A program made the position numbers and the translations under genes. From Acidobacteriota bacterium (GTDB lineage Bacteria > Actinomycetota > Actinomycetes > Actinomycetales > Micrococcaceae), in NCBI GenBank assembly GCA_019352125.1, contig JABBNV010000046.1, positions 1-14,748 on the forward strand: a stretch of 14,748 nucleotides of DNA. The letters are read 5' to 3'. The notes beneath the pieces are model-generated. The model ran no database searches. It saw nothing but the letters and a program-made list of their open reading frames with translations, and was not told the origin of the DNA. Shown piece after piece: positions 5,545 to 12,566 of the stretch; the first letter of the stretch is position 1, and each line of letters begins with the position of its first letter.

Positions 5545-6675
5545 ATGGCTGGTGCCAATAGAAATTGGGATTCCAGCTGGGATGAGTCTATGGTGCGCGT
5601 CCGCCCCAATAAAAAAGGCAGAAGGCCCCGCACCAAGGATCGCCCCAGCCACGACGACGCCATCATTGGCCGCATCATTACCGTAGACCGCGGCCGTTAC
5701 ACGGCAATCGTGGATGAGAATACTCCCTCCGAACGGCTACTGACTGCCGCCCGCGCGCGCGAATTACGCCGCAACCCGGTCGTTGCCGGGGATTTTGTCT
5801 CCTTGGTGGGAGATGTCACCGGTGGCGCGGATACCTTGGCCCGGTTGGTGCGCATTGAGGCACGCACCACTGTTCTTCGGCGAAGCGCTGATGACACGGA
5901 CCCCATAGAGCGTGTGGTGGTAGCGAACGCGGACCAGCTGGTCATTGTGGTGGCAGCAGCCAACCCCGAACCACGCACCGGATTCATTGACCGTGCGTTG
6001 GTTGCCGCATACGACGCCGGCATTGAGCCCATCTTGCTAGTCACCAAGGCGGACGTTAAGGATCCAGCCGAGTTACTGGCCAACTATGACAGCTTGGACC
6101 TGCGAGTGCTTGTCAGCCGCACAGCCTCTGACAAGGCCTCTGGCATCGACGCACGCAGCGCGGATGGTGCCTCTGCTCGCTTGGCCCCGGACGCCGTCGT
6201 CGCCCTCCATGCCATTCTGGACGGCCAAGTCTCCGTACTGGTTGGACCCTCCGGTGTGGGGAAATCTACCATGGTCAATGCCCTCACTGGATCGCAACGT
6301 GCCACGGGCGGAGTCAACGCTGTCACTGGCCGCGGTAGACACACCTCATCCTCGGCTCTGGCCCTGCGATTGAGCGATGGCAAAGCTGGCAGCTGGATTA
6401 TTGATACTCCCGGCATTCGCTCCTTTGGTCTGGCGCATGTGGACGCGGACAGAATCCTGCGGGCATTCCCGGACCTTGAACCCGGTACCGAGGATTGCGA
6501 GCGCGGTTGCCGCCACGACTCCGCAGCCGTCAACTGCGGGCTGGATCCGTGGGTAGCTGGCGGACATGCGGGTGAGGCTGGGGCGGCTCGATTGGTGTCC
6601 TTCCGCCGGCTCGTCGGGAGCGGTCTACGGAGCGAAAATCGTGCTGAAGCCAAGGAACTCGGACTTAATTCTTGA
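5545..6675 (+). CDS. rsgA: Ribosome small-subunit biogenesis GTPase RsgA
   Basis: A 376-residue, circularly permuted GTPase that helps late 30S maturation. A basic N-terminal leader (20-33, Arg/Lys-rich) precedes an OB fold (about 38-108). The permuted GTPase order is visible: G4 as TKAD (167-170), then G1 GPSGVGKST (234-242), the G2-region GRGRHTSS (262-269) and G3 DTPG (287-290). The C-terminal zinc site is Cys318, Cys322, His324 and Cys331. TKAD in place of the classical NKxD is common in this family. The ATG follows the aroA stop with no gap, and the Shine-Dalgarno (GGAG) lies within aroA, so translation is probably coupled. It acts in the cytosol on the 30S subunit. Confidence 0.95.
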   Translation: MAGANRNWDSSWDESMVRVRPNKKGRRPRTKDRPSHDDAIIGRIITVDRGRYTAIVDENTPSERLLTAARARELRRNPVVAGDFVSLVGDVTGGADTLARLVRIEARTTVLRRSADDTDPIERVVVANADQLVIVVAAANPEPRTGFIDRALVAAYDAGIEPILLVTKADVKDPAELLANYDSLDLRVLVSRTASDKASGIDARSADGASARLAPDAVVALHAILDGQVSVLVGPSGVGKSTMVNALTGSQRATGGVNAVTGRGRHTSSSALALRLSDGKAGSWIIDTPGIRSFGLAHVDADRILRAFPDLEPGTEDCERGCRHDSAAVNCGLDPWVAGGHAGEAGAARLVSFRRLVGSGLRSENRAEAKELGLNS

Positions 6676-6750
6676 GTCAAATAGCGCTCTCATAGGCCTC
6701 CACCGCGCGGTCTGCAGCAATCGCGGGCAGAATGACGATACCGTGAACTC

Positions 6751-7563
6751 ATGAATCATGCTCCACAGACCTACAACGATGACCTCCGTCTTGCCCACGT
6801 CCTGGCCGATTCGGTGGATCAGCAGACCATGTCCCGGTTCAAAGCTCTTGATCTACATGTGGAGACCAAACCAGATTTGACGCCCGTCACCGATGCGGAC
6901 AAGAGTGCAGAGGATGCCATCCGCAGCCAGCTTTCCCGCGTGCGGCCGCGTGACGCCGTGCTAGGTGAAGAGTTTGGCAGCTCTGGGCACGGCTCTAGGC
7001 GGTGGATCATTGACCCGATTGATGGAACCAAGAACTTTGTTAGAGGCGTGCCCGTCTGGGCCACGCTTATTGCGTTGGTAGACGAGGGAAAGCCCGTGGT
7101 TGGCCTGGTGAGCGCGCCAGCCCTGGGCAAGCGGTGGTGGGCAGCCACGGGTACAGGAGCTTTCACCGGAAAGTCACTGGCGGCGGCATCCAGGTTGAAA
7201 GTTTCCAACGTATCCAAGCTCTCCGACGCGTCCCTCTCCTATTCGTCACTTTCCGGCTGGCGGGAACGCGGCAATCTGGATGAATTCATGGCACTGACGG
7301 ATACCGTCTGGCGCACCCGGGCGTACGGGGATTTCTGGTCGTACGTGTTGGTGGCCGAGGGTGCTGTGGACATTGCCTGCGAACCAGAGTTGAATCTTTA
7401 CGACATGGCCGCGCTGGTACCGATTGTTACCGAGGCAGGTGGCCGCTTTACGTCCCTGGACGGTGCTGACGGGCCCTTTGGTGGCAATGCTCTGGCAACC
7501 AACTCCATCCTGCATTCTGATGCATTGCGAGCGCTCAACCCCCAGCTCGATTATCTGCTTTAG
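6751..7563 (+). CDS. hisN: Histidinol-phosphatase, inositol monophosphatase-type (HisN)
   Basis: A 270-residue protein of the Mg2+-dependent inositol monophosphatase superfamily. The metal site is GEEFG (72-76; Glu73), DPIDGTKNF (88-96; Asp88, Asp91) and the distal Asp218 in NLYDMAALVPIVTEAGG. The opening (LRLAHVLADSVDQQTMSRFKALDL and TKPDLTPVTDAD) is characteristic of actinobacterial HisN, which removes phosphate from L-histidinol phosphate in histidine synthesis; inositol monophosphatase is the less likely alternative. The ATG at 6751 lies 75 bases after rsgA, with no obvious Shine-Dalgarno. Position after aroA and rsgA supports the HisN call. Confidence 0.92.
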   Translation: MNHAPQTYNDDLRLAHVLADSVDQQTMSRFKALDLHVETKPDLTPVTDADKSAEDAIRSQLSRVRPRDAVLGEEFGSSGHGSRRWIIDPIDGTKNFVRGVPVWATLIALVDEGKPVVGLVSAPALGKRWWAATGTGAFTGKSLAAASRLKVSNVSKLSDASLSYSSLSGWRERGNLDEFMALTDTVWRTRAYGDFWSYVLVAEGAVDIACEPELNLYDMAALVPIVTEAGGRFTSLDGADGPFGGNALATNSILHSDALRALNPQLDYLL

Positions 7564-7578
7564 CACTGGTTGCCTGCT

Positions 7579-7606
7579 CTAACACCACGGCACAGTGGGT
7601 GTTCGT
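7579..7606 (+). terminator. Weak hairpin after hisN, possible terminator
   Basis: AACACCAC (7581-7588) pairs with GTGGGTGTT (7595-7603) with one bulged G, closing a GGCACA loop. The following bases (CGTTACGG) are not T-rich, so this is at best a weak terminator separating hisN from the riboswitch leader. Confidence 0.3.
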
Positions 7607-7648
7607 TACGGCGCATCTCGTCATATCTGGGCCATTGTTCGCAGAAAT

Positions 7649-7657
7649 AGGTACAGT
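7649..7657 (+). promoter_or_regulatory. Possible -10 region before the riboswitch
   Basis: TAGGTACAGT (about 7648-7657) contains a TAnnnT hexamer (TACAGT). A start site 6-9 bases later would fall at about 7664-7667, just at the first riboswitch helix. No good -35 is visible at normal spacing, so support comes mainly from position. Confidence 0.35.
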
Positions 7658-7666
7658 GGGTTTTTA

Positions 7667-7780
7667 GGTCACGAGTGCCAGCGCTAAACCCCGGTTTGCT
7701 GGCCGGCAACCCTCCTTTCGCGGTGGGGTGCCCCGGGTGACGACCTGGCCAGACCGGAACGGTCCTGGCAAGCGCGAATC
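7667..7780 (+). promoter_or_regulatory. SAM-IV riboswitch (S-adenosylmethionine aptamer)
   Basis: The stretch closely follows the actinobacterial SAM-IV aptamer. P1 pairs GGTC (7667-7670) with GACC (7742-7745). P2 pairs GCCAGC (7677-7682) with GCTGGC (7698-7703), capped by an AAACC/GGTTT helix. P3 pairs GGCAACCC (7705-7712) with GGGGTGCC (7725-7732). The invariant-looking GGCAACCCTCC and CGCGGTGGGGTGCC blocks form the SAM site. A further hairpin, GCCAG (7748-7752) with CTGGC (7765-7769), and the terminal AAGCGCG segment complete the pseudoknotted 3' part, as in the mycobacterial SAM-IV RNA. SAM binding is expected to lower expression of the downstream PLP enzyme and methyltransferase. Identification is from recalled consensus; no covariance search was possible. 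Confidence 0.92.
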
Positions 7781-7817
7781 ACCGGTGCCCCGGGGGTTCA
7801 TCCACGTTAGGTTTGTG

Positions 7818-9200
7818 ATGTCCTCATTGACCCTTGAAAGTGTCGAACCCGTCCAGCAGAGGATTCCGCCACTGTTGCCAGTGGTTGGTGCACAGCTTCA
7901 GGCCCCCCTCATTCACGGCGGTACCGTGCGGTACGCCAACCTTGACTACGCCGCCTCAGCGCCAGCGGCAGCCGAGGTTAACGAGTATCTTCAGGAGATT
8001 TTGCCGTACTACGCGAGCGTTCATCGCGGCGCTGGCTATGCCTCGCAGATCAGCACCTCTGTGTACGAAAACGCCCGGCATATTGTGCGAGCCTTTGTGG
8101 GTGCCCGCGAGGCTGATGCAGTAATTTTCACCCGCAACACCACTGATTCGTTGAACCTCCTGGCTGGCTGCGTTCCAGCAGGACAGGGTGACGTGCTCTA
8201 TCTGGATATTGAGCACCATGCCAACCTCTTGCCATGGCAGAACTTGCCGCATCGCAGTGTGGTAGCCCAGAGCACCATCGCCGCAACGCTGGCCGCTCTG
8301 GAGCACGAGTTGGCAGCCTCCCCCGTGGTGTTGCTGGCCGTGACGGGCGCCTCAAACGTCACGGGTGAGGTACTGCCCGTGGCCCAGTTGGCAGGCCTGG
8401 CTCACCGTTACGGAGCCCGCATTGTGGTTGACGCGGCCCAGCTTGCGCCACACCGTGCGCTGGCTATTGCCCAGGACGGGGTGGACTATGTGGCATTTTC
8501 CGGGCACAAGCTCTACGCACCCTTTGGCGCTGGAGTGCTGGTAGGGCCGACGGATTGGTTGGACGCTGGCACTCCGCACCTGGCTGGCGGCGGCGCCGTG
8601 GCAGACGTTCGGCTTGACTCAGTGCGCTGGGCTACGGGCCCAGCGCGGCATGAGGGCGGCTCCCCCAACGTACTGGGTGCCGCAACCCTGGCCAAGGCCA
8701 CAGAATTACTCAGCAGCATTCCCGCCACCCAGCGCGCAGAACACGAGGATGGGCTTCGCGAGCACCTGATAACTGGGCTGGCAAAGCTGGACGGCGTCAC
8801 TGTCCACACGCTATTCAGCGACAGTGAGGCCTACCCGGGTACCGGTGCCATTGGGGTAGTGAACTTTTCCGTGGCTGGCTACGATGCCGGCCTGGTGGCA
8901 GCATATCTTTCGGCCGAGCACGGAGTGGGCGTGCGCGACGGAAAGTTCTGCGCTCACCCGCTCCTGCGGCGCCTTGGCCTTCCCTCCGGATCCCTGCGAG
9001 CCAGTTTTGGGGTGGGCTCACAGTTGGAAGATGCGCAGCGACTCTGCGCTGGTGTGGCCGAGCTGCTGGCCAACGGGCTCACGGCTGACTATGTGGTGGA
9101 CACCGGGCGATGGGTGCCAGCGGTGGACAATAGGCCCTTCCCCGCATGGGCGCCCAACAGCCCCGGAACCGCTGGTGCTGCGCCTTGCAGCACTGACTGA
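7818..9200 (+). CDS. SufS-like class V aminotransferase / cysteine desulfurase-like PLP enzyme
   Basis: A 460-residue class V fold-type I PLP enzyme. Seen are NLDYAASAPA (41-50), the PLP-ring His134 in IEHHANLLPW, VVDAAQ (203-208; Asp205, Gln208), the Schiff-base Lys231 in FSGHKLYAPFG, and a SufS-style cysteine Cys378 in VRDGKFCAHPLL. These fit a group II cysteine desulfurase or selenocysteine lyase, but no SufE, SufU or scaffold gene is adjacent, so the natural substrate may be another sulfur amino acid. About 40 Pro/Ala-rich residues trail the enzyme core. I start at ATG 7818 (GTG 7815 is equally possible) because the reading frame upstream runs through the riboswitch. An AGG at 7809-7811 is a weak Shine-Dalgarno. 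SAM-IV control strongly suggests a part in cysteine, methionine or SAM metabolism. The methyltransferase follows after 39 bases. Confidence 0.88.
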   Translation: MSSLTLESVEPVQQRIPPLLPVVGAQLQAPLIHGGTVRYANLDYAASAPAAAEVNEYLQEILPYYASVHRGAGYASQISTSVYENARHIVRAFVGAREADAVIFTRNTTDSLNLLAGCVPAGQGDVLYLDIEHHANLLPWQNLPHRSVVAQSTIAATLAALEHELAASPVVLLAVTGASNVTGEVLPVAQLAGLAHRYGARIVVDAAQLAPHRALAIAQDGVDYVAFSGHKLYAPFGAGVLVGPTDWLDAGTPHLAGGGAVADVRLDSVRWATGPARHEGGSPNVLGAATLAKATELLSSIPATQRAEHEDGLREHLITGLAKLDGVTVHTLFSDSEAYPGTGAIGVVNFSVAGYDAGLVAAYLSAEHGVGVRDGKFCAHPLLRRLGLPSGSLRASFGVGSQLEDAQRLCAGVAELLANGLTADYVVDTGRWVPAVDNRPFPAWAPNSPGTAGAAPCSTD

Positions 9201-9239
9201 GCCCCGGTACGGAGCGCGCCAAACCGATAGTCTAGGGCT

Positions 9240-10034
9240 GTGAAAAATACCGGCCCAAAGATTGATCCCGAACGCCGGCTCCACATGGGTGCTGCCTTCC
9301 AGGAGGGCGGCGCTCACTATGACAAGGTGCGGCCCAGCTACCCGGAAGAGTCAGCACGGTGGCTTATCGGTGCGGGGATGACTACGGCCGCAGACGTGGG
9401 GGCTGGCACGGGGAAGTTCACCAAATTCCTCGTCGAAGCCGGGCTGAGCGTGAGCGCCGTGGATCCCTCTGCGGACATGCTGGCCCAGCTATCCCGCAAG
9501 TACCCACAGGTCCACACCGTGGTAGGGACGGGCGAGCAGACCAGCTTGCCGCCGTCGAGTGTGGATCTAGTGACAGTTGCGCAAGCATGGCACTGGATGG
9601 ACTCGCAAGCAGCCAGTACCGAACTGGGCCGCATCCTCCGGCCGGGCGGCCGCTTGGGACTGATCTGGAATCAGCTGGACGTCACCGTTCCCTGGGTGCA
9701 CCGATTGTCCCGCATTATGCACGCCGGTGACGTTCACAAGGATGGCTACAGCCCACCACTGGGCGCCGAATTCGGGGGCGCAGAACAACATCTAACACGT
9801 TGGGAACAGGATCTGACCCCAGAGGACATTGTGGAGCTGGTGAAGTCCCGCAGCTACTACCTGAATGCCCAGGAGGAGACTCGCGCCAAGGTCCTGCGGA
9901 ATCTACGCTGGTACCTCTATGAGCACTTGGGCCATACGGATGGGGAGCTTGTGCCGCTCCCGTACGTCACCATCACGTGGCGCGCTACCAACATAGCCAA
10001 TAGGCCTCTTGCCGCAAATCGTCCGCACCCTTAG
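9240..10034 (+). CDS. Class I SAM-dependent methyltransferase
   Basis: A 264-residue Rossmann-fold methyltransferase of the type 11 group. Motif I is DVGAGTGKF (52-60), the acidic ribose-binding end of strand 2 is VDPSADM (74-80), and motif III-like residues are VDLVTVAQAWHWMD (108-121) and LRPGGRLGLIW (133-143). The opening AFQEGGAHYDKVRPSYP is typical of small-molecule methyltransferases of this group. The substrate cannot be told. GTG 9240 is used as start, but its Shine-Dalgarno is poor and ATG 9285 (residue 16) would keep the whole fold. It lies 39 bases after the PLP enzyme, with no visible terminator between, so it is probably cotranscribed and under the SAM riboswitch, which would link a SAM-consuming enzyme to the SAM level. 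Confidence 0.9.
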   Translation: MKNTGPKIDPERRLHMGAAFQEGGAHYDKVRPSYPEESARWLIGAGMTTAADVGAGTGKFTKFLVEAGLSVSAVDPSADMLAQLSRKYPQVHTVVGTGEQTSLPPSSVDLVTVAQAWHWMDSQAASTELGRILRPGGRLGLIWNQLDVTVPWVHRLSRIMHAGDVHKDGYSPPLGAEFGGAEQHLTRWEQDLTPEDIVELVKSRSYYLNAQEETRAKVLRNLRWYLYEHLGHTDGELVPLPYVTITWRATNIANRPLAANRPHP

Positions 10035-10055
10035 AATTTCGGTATACCTAAATCT

Positions 10056-10074
10056 TTAGATTAGGCACATCTAA
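10056..10074 (+). promoter_or_regulatory. DtxR/MntR-family operator upstream of mntH
   Basis: TTAGATTAGGCACATCTAA is a 19-bp inverted repeat with perfect 6-base arms (TTAGAT/ATCTAA). It agrees at 15 of 19 positions with the classical DtxR-family box TWAGGTTAGSCTAACCTWA. It lies 47-65 bases before the mntH start, where the core promoter must be. A partly overlapping CCTAA...TTAGG repeat (10047-10065) may widen the site. Given mntR in the same operon, Mn-dependent repression by MntR is the likely function; an iron regulator is the alternative. Confidence 0.8.
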
Positions 10075-10110
10075 TTCAGAAATGGTCATCCCGTTCGGTG
10101 AACAGCAGTA

Positions 10111-10116
10111 GGGAGG
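10111..10116 (+). promoter_or_regulatory. Shine-Dalgarno deciding the mntH start
   Basis: GGGAGG ends 5 bases before GTG 10122, which selects this codon over the in-frame GTG at 10098. Confidence 0.8.
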
Positions 10117-10121
10117 TTGGC

Positions 10122-11372
10122 GTGCAGGTACTCAACACCAAGGCTCCGGCTGCACGCCGTGCTCCACGGGCCATCATGTTACTGGGCCCCGCGTTTGTTG
10201 CAGCCATAGCGTACGTGGATCCTGGCAACGTTGCAGCGAACCTAACCTCCGGTGCCCGGTATGGCTACCTGCTGGTGTGGGTGCTGGTGATGGCGAACGC
10301 GATGGCTATGTTGATTCAATATCAGTCCGCCAAGCTGGGTGTTGTGTCCGGCAAATCACTACCAGAGCTGCTGGGCGAGCGGCTTGGTCCACTGGCTCGC
10401 CGCTTGTTCTGGGTACAGGCCGAGCTAGTAGCCATGGCCACAGATGTTGCCGAGGTGGTGGGCGGAGCCGTTGCCCTCAATCTTCTGTTCGGCCTTCCCC
10501 TCCCTCTCGCCGGCCTCTTGGTGGGGGCGGTCTCCTTGCTGATCCTGGCACTGACCAGCAGGCGCGGTACGCGAAGTTTTGAGACGGTAATTCTGGGGTT
10601 GCTGGTCCTGATCACTGTGGGCTTCCTAGCTGGATTGGTAGTAACACCACCGGAGCCCGGCCAAGCCCTGACGGGGCTACTGCCCCGCTTTCAAGGCTCC
10701 GGGAGCGTCTTGTTGGCCGCATCCATGCTGGGCGCTACGGTGATGCCGCACGCCATCTACCTGCACTCTTCCCTGGCTCGCGACAGGCACTCTACGGCTC
10801 GGAGTTCTCCAGAGGCCCTGCGCCGCGTCGTGATGGCCACCCGATGGGACGTGGTGATTGCTCTGTTTCTGGCCGGAGTGGTCAATATCGGCATGCTCCT
10901 TTTGGCCGCCGCTACGCTCAACGGCGTTGCAGGAACGGACACCCTAGCCGGAGCCCATGCCGCCATTACCGCCCATCTGGGCCCGGCCATCGGGATAATT
11001 TTTGCCGTTGGTCTCCTGGCTTCAGGGCTGGCATCCACCTCGGTGGGTAGTTATGCAGGTGCCGTCATCATGGGCGGCCTATTGAAGGTTCACGTGCCGT
11101 TGTGGGCACGGCGGCTTATCAGCCTGGTGCCCGCCCTGGCTGTGTTGACCTTCGGGGTGGACCCCAGCTGGGCCTTGATTCTCAGCCAGGTGGTGTTGAG
11201 CTTTGGCATCCCGTTTGCGCTCATTCCCCTGCTACGGCTCACCGCTGACGCCTCGGTGATGGGCGTTCACCGCGACGGCCCCGCCCTACGCGCGGCCGCC
11301 GTCGTCAGCGTCGTTTTGGTGATTGCGCTCAACGTGGTGTTGGTGGTGCTGACAATTTCCGGCGCCAGCTAA
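10122..11372 (+). CDS. mntH: NRAMP-family Mn2+/H+ symporter MntH
   Basis: A 416-residue NRAMP transporter importing Mn2+ (and possibly Fe2+) with protons across the cell membrane. The helix 1 metal-binding motif DPGN is at 33-36 within AAIAYVDPGNVAANL, and the helix 6 motif appears as MPHAIYLHSS; the family signature EVVGGAVALNLLFGLPLP is also present. About eleven hydrophobic helices fit the family. I choose GTG 10122 because GGGAGG (10111-10116) lies 5 bases before it; an in-frame GTG at 10098 would add eight residues but has no Shine-Dalgarno. The DtxR-type operator upstream and mntR 21 bases downstream make manganese the likely main substrate and Mn-MntR repression the likely control. Confidence 0.95.
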   Translation: MQVLNTKAPAARRAPRAIMLLGPAFVAAIAYVDPGNVAANLTSGARYGYLLVWVLVMANAMAMLIQYQSAKLGVVSGKSLPELLGERLGPLARRLFWVQAELVAMATDVAEVVGGAVALNLLFGLPLPLAGLLVGAVSLLILALTSRRGTRSFETVILGLLVLITVGFLAGLVVTPPEPGQALTGLLPRFQGSGSVLLAASMLGATVMPHAIYLHSSLARDRHSTARSSPEALRRVVMATRWDVVIALFLAGVVNIGMLLLAAATLNGVAGTDTLAGAHAAITAHLGPAIGIIFAVGLLASGLASTSVGSYAGAVIMGGLLKVHVPLWARRLISLVPALAVLTFGVDPSWALILSQVVLSFGIPFALIPLLRLTADASVMGVHRDGPALRAAAVVSVVLVIALNVVLVVLTISGAS

Positions 11373-11393
11373 CGCCCGTGGCCAGCTAGCGGC

Positions 11394-12128
11394 ATGAAGC
11401 CACACGGTAAGGTTGAATTCGTGAAAGTTGTCACCAAATCCTCCACAGTTGAGGACTATGTCAAGGTCATTTATGCCTTTACCGAGTGGCAGGACAAAGC
11501 CATTACCTCCTCCCAGCTGGCAGTCCGGTTGGGCGTGGCCAATTCCTCCGTGTCTGAGATGGTGCGCAAGCTCAAGGAGCAGGGCTTGGTTCATCACCAG
11601 CCATACAGCGCCATCAAGCTGACCGAACGTGGCACCGTACTTGCTCTGGCGATGGTGCGGCGGCACAGACTGCTGGAGACCTACCTCATGCGGGAGTTGG
11701 GCTACGGCTGGGATGAGGTCCATGATGAGGCGGAGCTGCTGGAACACGCCGTTTCAGACAAGTTCATTGAGCGCATGTCCAGCAAATTGGGCCACCCCCA
11801 GCGTGACCCCCACGGGGATCCCATCCCGGCGCCGGACGGCACTATTTCGCTCCCCGACGCTACCCTGCTGAGTCTTCTTGATGCAGGGCATCGGGGCAAA
11901 ATCACCCGCATCAGCGATGACAATCCGGAGCTGCTGCGGTATCTAGCCCATCAGGACATCACCCTGGATGCTGATATTGAAGTGCTGGGACAGAGGCCGT
12001 TCGGGGGTTCGCTGATGGTCCGCATTGGGTCCGGAACTGACACCGCTGACTTTGACGTTCCCGAAGAAGTCAGCTCAGCCCTGTGGGTGGAGTCAACACA
12101 TCCGCATGCGGACTGCACACTGACGTAA
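11394..12128 (+). CDS. mntR: Manganese-responsive DtxR-family repressor MntR
   Basis: A 244-residue DtxR-family regulator. The N-terminal winged helix (about 17-76) includes TSSQLAVRLGVANSSVSEMVRKL. The dimerisation/metal domain follows (MVRRHRLLETYLMRELG, HDEAELLEHAVSDKF), and a C-terminal FeoA/SH3-like domain lies at about 165-235. Aligned by eye with DtxR and Bacillus MntR, the residues that set metal choice are Asp21 (Met in DtxR, Asp8 in MntR) and Glu114 (Cys102 in DtxR, Glu99 in MntR); His91, Glu95, Glu117 and His118 are further ligand-type residues. This is the Mn-type set. The protein resembles Mycobacterium tuberculosis MntR. It follows mntH by 21 bases, so transporter and repressor share the operator. 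ATG 11394 lacks a clear Shine-Dalgarno; GTG 11421 is an alternative start. Confidence 0.92.
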   Translation: MKPHGKVEFVKVVTKSSTVEDYVKVIYAFTEWQDKAITSSQLAVRLGVANSSVSEMVRKLKEQGLVHHQPYSAIKLTERGTVLALAMVRRHRLLETYLMRELGYGWDEVHDEAELLEHAVSDKFIERMSSKLGHPQRDPHGDPIPAPDGTISLPDATLLSLLDAGHRGKITRISDDNPELLRYLAHQDITLDADIEVLGQRPFGGSLMVRIGSGTDTADFDVPEEVSSALWVESTHPHADCTLT

Positions 12129-12136
12129 CACCTACG

Positions 12137-12508
12137 TTAACCGCGGCGTTCAATTACGAGGCCCAGAATGGTGTTGGCCACGGCCACCACGGCCATAATC
12201 CAGCCTAAAACGGGCTGCCCGGAAACCATCAGGGCCACGGCGGAGGAGAGAAACAGCACTAAGGCAACAATGGGCAGAATTGGCTCAGGCAGCCGACGCG
12301 CAGCATGTGGCGCCATGAACACGCCCCACAGCACAATCAGAACTGCAGGGAACCCGATGCCCACAATGTAGGTCCACGGTGAGGTGAAGCCGCCTCTGAA
12401 GCCCCAGTACCCCACGCCAGCCAACATGGCCACCTCTAGCACAAAGGCAAGAGTCAGGTGCAAGCCTGTCACGGCAACCGGTGTGGACGGGGCACGTCTG
12501 CGACTCAC
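12137..12508 (-). CDS. DUF2568 / YrdB-like small membrane protein
   Basis: A 123-residue protein with four hydrophobic segments: TLAFVLEVAMLAGVGYWGF, YIVGIGFPAVLIVLWGVFMAP, ILPIVALVLFLSSAVALMV and GWIMAVVAVANTILGLVI. The LEVA-x-LAGVGYWGF and PAVLIVLWGVFMAPHAARRL patterns match the DUF2568 (YrdB) family, whose function is unknown. GTG 12508 is chosen as start because AAGGGAG (12521-12515 on the minus strand) lies 6 bases before; an in-frame ATG at 12541 would add 11 residues with no Shine-Dalgarno. It lies 58 bases downstream of the MFS transporter on the same strand, so the two are probably cotranscribed. It is convergent with mntR, whose stop is 8 bases away; no proper terminator is visible between them. 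Confidence 0.82.
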   Translation of the reverse strand: MSRRRAPSTPVAVTGLHLTLAFVLEVAMLAGVGYWGFRGGFTSPWTYIVGIGFPAVLIVLWGVFMAPHAARRLPEPILPIVALVLFLSSAVALMVSGQPVLGWIMAVVAVANTILGLVIERRG

Positions 12509-12566
12509 CAATGACTCCCTTCGGAAACAGATAGATGGCAAAACCTACTCAGCATCTTAGCAACGC

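Noticed and set aside
7728..7817. In-frame GTG at 7728 as start of the PLP enzyme
   Set aside because: This codon lies in helix P3 of the SAM-IV aptamer, and the 30 residues it would add have no resemblance to the enzyme family; ATG 7818 (or GTG 7815) follows the riboswitch.
10098..10121. GTG 10098 as the start of mntH
   Set aside because: No Shine-Dalgarno precedes it, while GGGAGG stands 5 bases before the in-frame GTG at 10122.
12125..12140. ACGTA-ACACC-TACGT hairpin between mntR and the YrdB-like gene as a bidirectional terminator
   Set aside because: The stem is only 5 bp and no T-tract follows on either strand.
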